Shown in pieces: positions 23,601-34,700 of a stretch of 64,000 nucleotides of DNA. Below the pieces are notes generated by a model. It was not told the DNA's origin and made no database searches. It saw only the letters and a program-made list of their open reading frames with translations. This stretch comes from Zonotrichia leucophrys gambelii. Its lineage: Eukaryota; Chordata; Aves; Passeriformes; Passerellidae. How positions within the stretch are numbered: position 1 is the first letter of the stretch; every line of letters begins with the position of its first letter. Made by a program: the position numbers and the translations under genes. The stretch spans positions 22,456,357 through 22,520,356 of the forward strand of contig NC_088178.1 of the NCBI RefSeq assembly GCF_028769735.1, written 5' to 3'.

Positions 23601-24752
23601 GCTGCTCTTGCCAGCAAGAGCAGATTGCTTCCAGCAATAAACATCCCACAAAATTATGTATGTTCTTTAAGAGAAGTACCAAGATTTTCTGCTAATTGCA
23701 AAAATACATAATGGATGCTTTCAGCATCTGCTATTTATTCTCTAACCAGCTTTCATCCAAAAGTAACCTTTAAACAAACATTAAGATTGAGAAGTGTAAC
23801 TGTTTCAATGTGTCACACATTTCCACTCCCTCCACTTTAATGATGTTTGAAACGTGCGCTTAGAGTTGACTTCTAGTAAGAGGCAGAAGTTGTTTATATC
23901 TGTAGCTCGGAGATGTTCGCAACATGGAGAAGGTGGTGCTTGGTGCCAGAGATGATGGATGTCTCTGTGCTCTTTTTTGGGAGCCAGAGCCCAGCAGAGA
24001 GGATTTTTCTCACACGACAGTTGCTCCGATGCACCACAAGGAGGGGTGCAAGGCTCGCGGAGATGCAGCTTGGAAGGGGCATTCATGGGATGCACAGTAT
24101 ATTGAAAGAACTATTTTTTTAGTTTAAAAGCCTGACTATTTTAACGGTGTAACTCAAACAAAAAAAAAAAAAGAAAAGAAAAGAAAAAATCCTTATAAAG
24201 AAATAGATTTTTGATTCGTTTCTTGTTGCACTGAGATGGATATGCTATGTTGGTAACTTGACAAGAGTCATTGCCATGCCTCTTTTTCTCTTTTTTATTT
24301 TTAGTATTATTTTTATTATTATTTATTAGTAGTAATTTTATTTAATTGCATCTAATGAGAACAACTAGATGGGGACAACTTAATTAACTTAATTATTTTG
24401 GCTCTTCTATGTAACTACATTCATGACAGCATGGACCAAAAGGTAACTTTCTCAGATAATCTTGAGTGAGAGTTTGCCACTAGTAAAGGAGTTTGATACT
24501 TGGTACCAGGACAGAGAAGTATTTCTGGTGTCTCTCCATCCCAGAGTGCCTCAGAAATGAGCTCTACCCTGGGATGGCAGAGGGGACACTAAAAGTGAAG
24601 CTGCTGGGAAGAGCTGAGTGGTAAGCACCTGATTCTCTTCCACAGGAAAATTTTAGAGATAAAAGACTGTAGCAACACAGTCAAAACCTTAATTGCTTTG
24701 TCCAGTGATAGATGTTTTTTGTCAAAATCTTCTAGTTATTAGAAGATACTGA

Positions 24753-24848
24753 TATTAATATTCTATTATTCCATAGAATAATGGAATTAATATTCTATTA
24801 ATTGTTCTATTATTATTCTATTAATATTCTATTATATCCTATTATTCC
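24753..24848. repeat. AT-rich degenerate tandem repeat (ATTCTATTA units)
   Basis: Repeated ATTCTATTA and TTAATATTCT units, with a near-palindrome around CCATAGAATAATGG. Low-complexity DNA. Confidence 0.8.
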
Positions 24849-26916
24849 TTCCAAATGACTGTGGTGGAAAACCATGGCTAGTTTACTCTTCAGGCATGGC
24901 TGTGCAGATGCTGCCTGAGTATCCTTCAGCAACAACAAGCCCATGCTTTCCCAAAAGGACCTCAGGGCAGGGGAATGGGAAGAGACAGAATGGGGTTAGC
25001 ATCTTGGCCCGTGCAGGGCAGGAATGAGAAGCGTGGAGGTGCCAGCAGGGTTAGGCTTTGTTTTGACAACACTTTGTGCTGGGGCATGGCCAGTCATTCT
25101 GACCGTGGGGCACGAGCAGGACTGGTACCAGCAGGTACCCCCAGGCAGGCTCAGCATCTCTGCTGTTCCAGTGACATCTGGAGTGACATCTGGGTCTTGT
25201 GGCACTCCCCAGTAGACAGCAGAGCACCACTGCTGCCCAGGGCTCAGCACTGAGGAGTTTGCAGCCCCTTTGCTGCAGATCTGTTCCTCTCTGCTCAGAT
25301 GTGTTCCCATCTTCTGAGCAGACTGCATTACAGACCAGGAGATCAATGTACAAAGGGACCCCCAAATTTGACAGAAGTACACTGTACATGTCTGGCAAAA
25401 GGAGAAATGGCCTCGGTAAAGAGCAACTGCTCAAATTTAACCAAACTGGCTCCCAGCTCACAACAGTTAGCAGGACAAGGTCCCTTAAGAAGGGCAGGCT
25501 AATTGGGGTTTAGGAGAATTCAGTGCATCTCTTCAATATGCCTCCAAAGTTAGTCCAGGTGTTTAAGTCAGGATGTTAATTCTGCTGTTTTTCCAAAGGA
25601 CTGAGAGGAGAGGGTTTTTTCCCTGGGAAAATTTGCAATTTTTAGAGCACCTGCTGATGCTGGTAGAGGAGTGCCTCAAGAACAATTTATCATAATTGTA
25701 TGCAGAGAGAACCAAAACTAGCTTGGATGTCCAGTTGTCCTTGAAGGATGTGATATCTGTCAGTAGTCACATCCAGCCTGCTAAAGCCCATCTGTCCTGC
25801 AGAGTAAAAGAGTAGGTAATTTTGTTTCAGATGACATGTGTTTTTAAAAGTTAAAAACATCAGTTAATGACAATGATAAGGCACAAGTGACATAAGCATC
25901 AATAATAATAATTAAAAGTCTTAGCCTTAATTTCGAAAATTAAGGGAAAATGATGCATCCATTAACTGGCACTGTGATAGAGACTGCTCTGGAGAAGGGA
26001 GATTTGGGGTCTCTGAGAGTGAGGATAGGTTTCTGCTGTCTGAGCAGGCACAGGGTCACCACAGCAGCTAATGAAGGTTGGAGGAGGCACATGAAGACCG
26101 TTAATTAGCTGGTTATTATTCTTCCATTATGAGCAATTCATTAACTGCTGCCTTATCTAGGCTGCTGTTCCCCAAGCTGCCCAGTCCCCTAACAACCGAG
26201 CTCTGGGGAAAAGGGGGACACGGGAGCCCCCACAAACAGCACAGGAGATGCTGACAGCGGGGAAATGGGCAAGGTCTTTGGCAAACACCCACATGTGAGA
26301 GTCCTTAGCACTAACGCTGATGTGCTGCTAATTGCTCTAATTGGTTCCAGCAGCGAGCCCAGCCCAGACGGGTGAGGACAGGCTTTTACCAACGGGGCTC
26401 CTCCTGGTCCCCAGGATTGGTGTGGAGCCGCTGACAGGACATCGCACACAGCGGAGGAGAGCTGCTCCTGCAGCCCCAGCCTGGGATCCGGGCAAGGAGC
26501 AGAGGTGAGAGCTCTCGGTTTGCTTTGGTTGGTGCTGAAGGTTTGGTTGTTATTGAATCCATTTGCTCGGGGCAGAGCTGCTGTGTCCTTTGGGCTGTGT
26601 GAGTGTGGTCTTGACCAGTGCCAAGGAGCTCCATTTCACAGGGCATTACTGGGGACAGGGTGCTCACTGGGGCCCAAAACCTCAGGATTCCTTAGGCAGA
26701 GGTCCTTATCGAGCTCAGGTCTTTCCCATGCTCTCGGTTCCTTTTCCCCACCCATAAATGCCCTGAAGTTCCCAAGCTGCTGAGGAGTTTGATGACTGAG
26801 GAGTTACTTAAGGGGAGGGCCTTTGGTGCCCCAAAACCTTCGTGACTGGAAAGCCTGCCAGGCACTCATGGAGCATGAAATCCAGTTAGAAATCATCTGA
26901 AGCTTGGGTTGGGTTG

Positions 26917-27000
26917 TTTTTGTCTCTTTTTTTTTTTTTCTTCTTTCTTTGTTTCTTTTTTTTTTTTTTTGTTTTGTTTTGTTTTTTGGTTTGTTTCTTT
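26917..27000. repeat. T-rich low-complexity tract
   Basis: Long T runs interrupted by C and G (TTTTG and TTTC units). The apparent ORFs across it are phenylalanine or lysine runs and are not genes. Confidence 0.9.
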
Positions 27001-30000
27001 CCAGTAACCACAAGGAGTAGGAAAGATGGTTTAGTTTTTTTTTCTCTTTTTAAGTGGACTCAGATTTCTGTATCATCTCTTGGAGCTTCATTTAAAGGGA
27101 AAAAATCCTACCCAAGTCCCTCTGACTCCAGTATTGAAAGCTTTAAGGAAGCATGCCTAGCTCAATTCAATGAGAAAACTTCCTTTGCTGTTTCTGTTCT
27201 GCAGGCTTTAAATTTAAATGGACAAAATGAGTAAAGGATAGCAAGTGAACATTTCTAGCATCCCATGAGGTTCTGGGGGTTGAAGCCACCACCAGCAGAG
27301 TCAAAAGACTTTCTGGAGGTAAATAAAGCCCTGAGCTCTCCTATTCTTTTAAAGAAGCTGCCTCCCACGTGTGACCTTGGGTGTGTGTTGATGGGAGCCT
27401 GCTGCAAGGGTTTAGTCTGAAACCAAATCCCTTCTCCCTCTGCCTTTCTCCCTGAAATGGGAGCTGTCATCATCCTGTTCAATCTTTTAAGTCAGCCTGA
27501 ATGCTGATTGTCTTTCTTTACTAAAAGGAAAGAGGCTGGGATGCTGCATGAGGCCGTGGCTCTGTTTTGAGGTGTGCTGTCACTTGCTCTGTGGCATTTG
27601 CCTGGTCTCCTCTGCCTTGTGGCTCCAGTGAAGGTGCATTCCTGATGAAAGGTTTGTTTTAGTGAAAGTGGGGCTAATGGGAAGGCTTGCAGCCTGTGAA
27701 CAGACCTGTTTTGGGGTCACTGTGGTCTCTTAGAGCTCTTGGTAGGGAGGGGAGGAATGACAGACACCCAGGGTGGCTGCAGGTCCCCCATGCTCTGTGG
27801 GTGACAGGCACCCTGGGCTCACCAGGCACTCCTCATGGGTGAGAGCACAGCTCTGGGGCGGGTGAGCATGAGGCAGGCAGAAGTTGGGGTCCTGCTGCTC
27901 CCTGATGGAAAACACAGCCATGAAACAGCTTGAAACACCCATCATGAGTAACAAATGCACCAGCAGCTGCCAGGAAGCTTTTGGGGACCGACCAGCATTG
28001 GGATGCTCTCTGCTGAGGCCTGGCTTGAGAGCGTTGAGCTGATTCAGCGGGGAGATGATCTAGCCCAGGTGAAACATAATCCCTCTGACAGGGATGGAAT
28101 AAGCTCTCACAGCTTTCCCTGCTGAGTGGGGTCTGTTCCCTTTTTGGCCCCAGCCCACTTGACAGGGCCATCTTTAACCATGTCAGTCAAAGGCAGCGGA
28201 GAAGGGAAGGCAAACAGGAAGAGCTCAGGGGAAGGGCAAGTTTGAGTGACCTGAGCATGGGGTGGGGACACAAACCACTGGAGCGTGGGTGAAGTGAATG
28301 GCTCCAACACTGAAATTCTCAGTCTTTCAGTGAACACAAGGAGGGAAAAGCTGTCTGGCTCCAGGACAATACCTGGTGGCTTGCGTAGAGGAAGAGCTCT
28401 GGCACCGACCGATGTGTGAGGCTGATGAGAAGTGATCTGGGCAGGTCATTCAGAAAATCTGGTTTGCTGGCCTGGGAAGGACATAATCACCTGAGACTGA
28501 TGTTATCTGGGAGGCTGTGTTGAGGAGGAAGCAGTGAAATGGGCAGGCAAGCAGCCTCAAAGTCAAGCCTTGAGATCCCAGGGAGGGGTGATGCTGGTGG
28601 GAGAGGGGATGTGAGATTGTGTTGTGGTTGCTAACTTGATCCTCTCTCCCCCCAAAAGGAAATTTCATCAAAATGTGTAGTTTTTAAGAGAAGTTTTAGT
28701 TTTTATCTGCACGCACACCTTTGAAACTAGAGGTTAACATACCATAGATCCTGGCTGGGAAAGGGTGAGGCTCTGGACATCACTGTGTCACATCACAGGT
28801 CCCAAATCCTACAAGATCCCAAACTGTGGATTTCAGTAGGGGCTAGGCATCCAGCTCCTGATTAGTGGAGCTGGAGTGACTTTCCCAAAGATTCTGGGGC
28901 ACAAAAGATAAAAACCTCCAAATCTCCCAGCCAACATTAAAGCATTAAAGCATTTTGTCTCTTCCTTAGCCTGCATTAACAGGCAACAAACTCATGGTTT
29001 TTATTAGCACAAAACCTTGTTCATATTGGCTGCTTTAATACTGAAATTGGTGTCTTTCTAAGTTAATCATAAAAATGTCTTGGTTTATTATTATTTTCAT
29101 TGACATTCTTATTTCCAGATGGCAACGTCATGAATAGGAGGGGCCTGCTGAATAAACAGCTATTGCCTTTCTTTGTGAAGAGATTATGTTTTGTTGTGCT
29201 TGCAAAAATGACTTCTGCTGCCATGTGTTGTCCTTTAAAAGCTAAAGAATAATAAATGAGCAAGAATCTCAGATATAGTGCCCATTTGGAAGGAAAAATC
29301 AGGTTTGGTATTGTGTGCGTCGTTCAATTTATTTTATGTTAATTTGATCTTTTTCTTTCTTATTTTGATGTAGCCTGATTAGTTCCACATGTTTTCCCCT
29401 AAGGATTGGACAGTAAAACTGCTTGTCTGAGTCATCAGCAAGATAAATAATTGGCAAATTCAAGGTCTCATCTCCTAAATCATTCCACAGTTGCTTGTGG
29501 CCCTCACAGAGCTCGGTTGCTTGTGCTCTCAAGTCAGTGTTTCAGTCCCCAGCCTGGGCTTTCACTGCTCCCAGGAGACCAACAAACCTCTGGTTACAGA
29601 GCCTCACATCAGCTTGTCTTGGCACATCTGCTGGAAGAGCACGGGGAGCCGCTGGGATCCCGTGGTCAGGGCTGGTATTTACAGCCAGGGCAGGGCAGCC
29701 TTCCCAAAATGGGCACCCTGGAGAGCACCCCTGGCAGCTGTGCCACCCCCCTGCACGGGGCTGGGGTGTGGAGCTGCTGGGGCATCTCCTCCTCACTGGG
29801 TTCGCTGACCCACAGCTCAGGGATGCCACGCTGCCCTCTGTGACTGAACAGGCTGATCCTGAAAAGGGCCATCTCAGCATCCTTATCTCTTCCAGCTGCA
29901 GGTGTCAGTCCCAGGCCCAGCTGGCCTCAACATAACCCCACTCACGGGTCCTGTAGAGTAGCCATGAGATAGAAAATGAGAGCATGAATCCCTGTGGTCC

Positions 30001-30014
30001 AGCTGTGTGTGAGC

Positions 30015-30070
30015 ATTGGGAGGTTTGAGATGGACACGCATGGACACATTGAGAGGTTTGATATGGACAC
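30015..30070. repeat. 33-bp tandem duplication, 1.7 copies
   Basis: A unit starting ATTGGGAGGTTTGAGATGG is followed directly by a partial second copy, ATTGAGAGGTTTGATATGG. Confidence 0.8.
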
Positions 30071-31401
30071 TGCTTCTTCATACGTGGTGGTTGTCTGGTT
30101 TCTGAGGGAAGCATGAATCCCTCTACTTAAGAGAAATGCTGGACTTGAGTTCCTCTGTCCCCGTGGGTTATTTCTGGCTTGGATTATTTTTTTAAGCAGT
30201 GCCACTTGTGTCTAGTGGAAATCATATCCAAAGCATAACCCCCACCACGGCTGGAGAAGTTGTACTGCTGTCCTGGGAGTGTTAAAGGAGCTGAACTGGA
30301 TGGTCCCTTGTCTGGATATGTTGTTTTTGTTGGTTTATTTTGGGGGAGGGAGTATGATTGCGTTTTAAAATGAAAGAAAGTGCCAAATGCAGAATGAGAG
30401 ACAGCTCAGTGGTGAACTCTGAGCTTAAGGAAAAACAGTGTAAATCTGGAACAGTCTTCAGAGTGGGCTCCAGGCTTCTTAGCAGCAGAGTCACAGTTTC
30501 TGCTGAATTGGAAAAATAAAGCAGCCCAAATGCTTCTCGTGAGAGGTCCTGGCCCCTTGGCTCGAGTCAGGCGTGTTTGGAGCAAATCTGATGCCTTGAA
30601 AGAGAAGCCACAGAGCCCCAAGGAGACCACTGGGGATGCTGGGCATGGGGATGCAGAGCCCTCCCCTCCTTTGCATGGTGTTGTTAAAGGAAGTGAAGCT
30701 GAAGGAGAATGAGTGGATTGTGCTTTGCTGGGAAAAAAGGTCACCTTAACACAGTGCAGGGTGTGATGGTGACACCTGTGAAATCTAAACTGGCTCACTG
30801 AGCTAAAGCTGGGCAAAGCTGTGTGCTTTGGTGTACGTGTCCCCATCAGGACCTCAGCTCCCTTGGCTGCTGTGGTGGCAGGTTTGGGTGTGGGCATCCA
30901 GAGCCCTCTCAGGTCCTCCTGTGGCAGGTGCCTGGCTCTGGTGCTGGGTGCAGGCACTGCTGACAGTGTGGGCACCTGCTTGGTTGGGAGTGTGACCCAG
31001 ATTTGGGGTGGTGCTAAGCAGAGCATTGTCCTCCGTAAGACTTAAATAATCCCAATTAAAACAGTGATGAGAAACTCAATGGGCACCTTCCTGCTGGGAA
31101 TAACCTCTGGTCTGTCTTTGGTTCTCTTCTTGCTTCCCTTGTTTTTCCTGGAAGCAAATTGGTTGCGCAGCTGAGAGCTTTATTTTTGTGGGTCTTGCTT
31201 TTTTTATTTTTTTAATTATCAAGATCTTTCTGCTTGGGGAGTAGTTTCCTAAGAGAGCACGCTGTGTGTCCATGTACAGCACATACCATGGGGTGTCAGC
31301 ATGGGGCTGGGGAGCTTCACCCCAGTTCTGGAGCTGCCTGGGTGCTCCCAAGAGCTCATCAGCCACTCTGTGCCAGGGAAAAGGAGCTCAGCCAGCCCCT
31401 T

Positions 31402-31794
31402 TCATGGATATTTCCCACGCAAATGATGAACTACCCTGGCAAGACAACTTGGAGACAGCCACCAAGTCTCTTTTTCTTTAATCATTGTCTTATACTCAGT
31501 ATAAGCTTTCTTCCTTCTCTTCACCCTCTTAGCATTTGATTTTGGGTCTAGGTGTAGCTTCTCAAGAAAACAGCTGTCCTCTCTATCAATGCTCAGACTC
31601 TTCTCATCCTCCTGTTCCAGCTCAGGAAAAAATGGATTGGTTCGCATTCTTCTTTTGGGTCTAGAGGGTCCCTCCATGTACAGTGAATATTTGGTGGTGC
31701 AGCAGAGGACTGGAACATGCAATTTGGCAGTCAGTGCAACTGGCTGGCTTGAATTAAGTGTTAAAGTTTTGCCAGTTGTCAGTGTGCTGAGCAT
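31402..31794 (-). CDS. Hypothetical 130-codon ORF, function unknown
   Basis: A true ATG at 31794-31792 opens 130 codons to a TGA on the minus strand. I do not recognise the product. The middle is strongly charged and protein-like: GPSRPKRRMRTNPFFPELEQ, then EDEKSLSIDREDSCFLEKLH, and a basic segment KSNAKRVKRRKKAYTEYKTM. It has no signal peptide or membrane segment. It looks unlike the Pro/Ser-rich chance ORFs elsewhere in this intergenic region. It could be an exon of a spliced gene, a retrocopy, part of a decayed element or chance. No promoter or polyadenylation signal ties it to a transcript. Confidence 0.2.
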   Translation of the reverse strand: MLSTLTTGKTLTLNSSQPVALTAKLHVPVLCCTTKYSLYMEGPSRPKRRMRTNPFFPELEQEDEKSLSIDREDSCFLEKLHLDPKSNAKRVKRRKKAYTEYKTMIKEKETWWLSPSCLARVVHHLRGKYP

Positions 31795-34700
31795 TTTGTA
31801 TCATTATAAGATTTTAGGAGTCCCAATGCAGATTTTCTATGTTTTGCTCTCTGAGATTTCTGTGGTTTCTCTCTGTAGAAAGAAAACTTGCCCAGCAATT
31901 TGCTGCACACATTTATGCCCTTCTTTTTTTAATGTACAGTGGAAACAAGCATCTGAAATCATTCTTCTCCTTCTGACAGCAACATCTGTAAAACCTTAAT
32001 GCTGGAAGGAGGCAGGAACCAAGAGATTTATAACCCCCTGCTGAAATATTGGAACGACCTTATTTCCCGGCAATTAGCTCTGCTCAAAACATTTTTGTTT
32101 CCTATTAGAAGCAATCTACTAACGTTTACATTGATGTGTTTAATAGTTGTTGGCCATCTCTGAACTCAAGCAGGCAAGGCAGGAGGAGAGGGGAGGAATA
32201 TGCTCTGTAAACCCTGAGAGTATTTGTGTTGTATTGTATGTTGTCTGTGTTGATAGTGGTGAAAACGTCCATCGTGCTGTGCTCCAGAATGGGAATGATG
32301 TTGTTTGGGAAAGGGGAGAGAGCTTTGGGTGCTGGCCCAAAGCTTCTCTTTCACTTCACCATACCGATTGCTGGAGAGTGGATCTTGATTCAGCTGCAGC
32401 CCCTGAAGAGTGGAGGGGTGAGGAAAGAAGAGGAAGGAGCAGCACCTACATGCAAGATGGTGTAGGAATGAGTAAGATGAAATGGTGAGGAATTGGGTTA
32501 AGGAAGGGGTGAATGAATGGATCATTCCCCTTCTTCAGTGGATGCATTGATCTCCAGCAGAGACAGCAGCGCCTGAGACCTCTCTGAGGCCATCAGCAAG
32601 AAGCAGATTGTTGAATAGGTGGCTGAGTTTGGGTTTATTTGGGTTTTTTTTTCTTTGTGTGTTGGGGTTTTTTTGTGTTTTTTTTTTTTTTTAGGATATT
32701 GAGAGCATGATGTAATGGGATGAGAGTGAGAATCAGATATTTTAGGTTGAGTTGCAACATGAGGAAAGCCTCATGTCTGAGCGCATTGATAGCCTGGGCT
32801 GGAAGTGGTGGCAAATATTGTGGCAGTATTGTTTTGTAGGATCAGAGGAAAGAAATGCCTATTTTCTCCTTGGCTTTGAGATCAGGAAGATTAATATGTA
32901 TCTAGATGAGGTCCCGAGTGGATCTGAAAAAGATGAATTGTTTAATTGTTGAAAAACGCAATTTTAGGGATGTTGAAACAAAGTTGCACTTGAAATATTG
33001 GGGATGTTTAAGGACAGTGTCTTGTGTCTTTGTTTTGAAATTAACATGCTTTGAAAATGGAAAGAACATAAAAATTACAGTTGTGGATATTGTTAACTGA
33101 ATGTGGGATGTCCTCTGAGGGGCAGCATGGAAGAAGAGATTCTTGGGGAGATGCTGTAGCCCTGCAGGTGATGGATGAGCACCCTTGGCATTCCACAGGC
33201 TTTTGTTGTCTTTGCTTTCTGGAGGTTTCCTTCACCATGAGATATCATTTTAGGAATTTGCTCCAGGATGGGCAGCAGATGGTGTCAACTCAATTTTGCT
33301 GAAGTCATAGATTATTCACTCACTTTGGCTGAAAATGAGCTTTTCCTGGCCCAACTGCTCTCCCCGCTATGCCTCAGTTCCCCAGCCCTTAGGCTGTGTG
33401 GCTGTGAGTGTTTTATAAGGTCAAGAGTTTAGCTGGACACCCAAATGGTCTGGGTTAAAAACTAATCCCTTTTGGGGGTGTGACAGTGAACTGCAGGCAT
33501 TGGGGATGGTAACTTCTCAGGCTGGCTCTGCTTCGAGAGAGTTGTACATGGATATTCCATCATGCAGATGATCTCTCTCCATAAATCATCCCCATGGCAA
33601 ATCCTCAGTCATGGATGTGCTGACATAAATACTTACTGGCACAACTAAAGGTGAAGAGAGTCTTTTGATGTGCGCCCCAAAGTGTACCTGCCCCCTCTAC
33701 CACCCTTGGGACATGACTGGTGGAGTTTGGGGCACCTCTGCTACATCTGGCTGCTGTGGGGATGAGGGTTGATATCTCTGTGTATCACATTCAAGCCCAC
33801 CTGGTCCCTTAGTCTTCATGGATGGCTGGAGCATGAAAATGCAAGCTGAGGAGTGGGACATCAAACCTGCAGTGCTGAGAGGAGCCCACCTCTCCTGCTC
33901 TTTGCTGCAGAGGGAGGGTGCTGCTGTCAGTCATCAGCCTGTCTTATTCAGGCATTCCTGGCACAAGTCCCTTCAGGTTTGCCTCTTTGTGCACAGTCTG
34001 GTAATTCCTCCTGTGAGGAGTTTATTTGTCTTTGCTTTTTCTTTCTGAGAGGCTGGACCAAACCCCTGCTCCCCATCCTCCCCTCCTGAGACACGGCCTG
34101 AAAAATTATCCTCCTCTTCAGCTGCAGACAGAGTCCCTGGCACATACCTTGGACTGTCCTGGACAATCCCTGCCCAGCCAGCTCCTGCAGCAGCAGGAAA
34201 ACTTATTTAAGCACCAGCAGGAGCAACACTGTGGCTGAACACCCAAGGGGAGAAGGGAGGCTGTTCAGGAATCCTGGTCCACTCAGCAAGGGATAAACTG
34301 GCCATGGATCAATTTATTCTTTAAGGATCAGAAAGTGAATGGCTGAAGCAAATTAGTGTAGGATCTGGTGAGAGGCAAAAACTCAAGTGAGTTTTATGGT
34401 AGAGGTTGGTGCTTTTCTGAAAGGGACAAGTTGTCTTAAGAGCCTCTTTAATACATCTTTCCCTGTGGAATTATTTCTAATATCTACCCCACACAGACTA
34501 ATTGTCCCTTAAATAGTGTGGCAGGGGAGCACCAGGGATGCTTTTTCCCCTCGTTACCAGGTCTGTGTCCCCCAGACTGTGAGTGCTGTACCTGTGCTGT
34601 GCTGCTGGCATCACAGCAAGCTGAGGTTGGATTGGACTCTGGCAGCTTGTTTGGTTTGGATCTTGTTCCCAGAGCTTCATCTGGTCACAAGGGCTGTGCA

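Larger units (their letters stand above)
19971..31401. other. Intergenic sequence, CMPK1 to the 31.4 kb ORF
   Basis: No gene was recognised on either strand. It holds a CR1 tail (20579-20635), T-rich tracts (23378-23395, 26917-27000), an AT tandem region (24753-24848), a 33-bp duplication (30015-30070) and AT-rich candidate regulatory blocks near 23.8, 25.9 and 29.1 kb. Confidence 0.7.
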
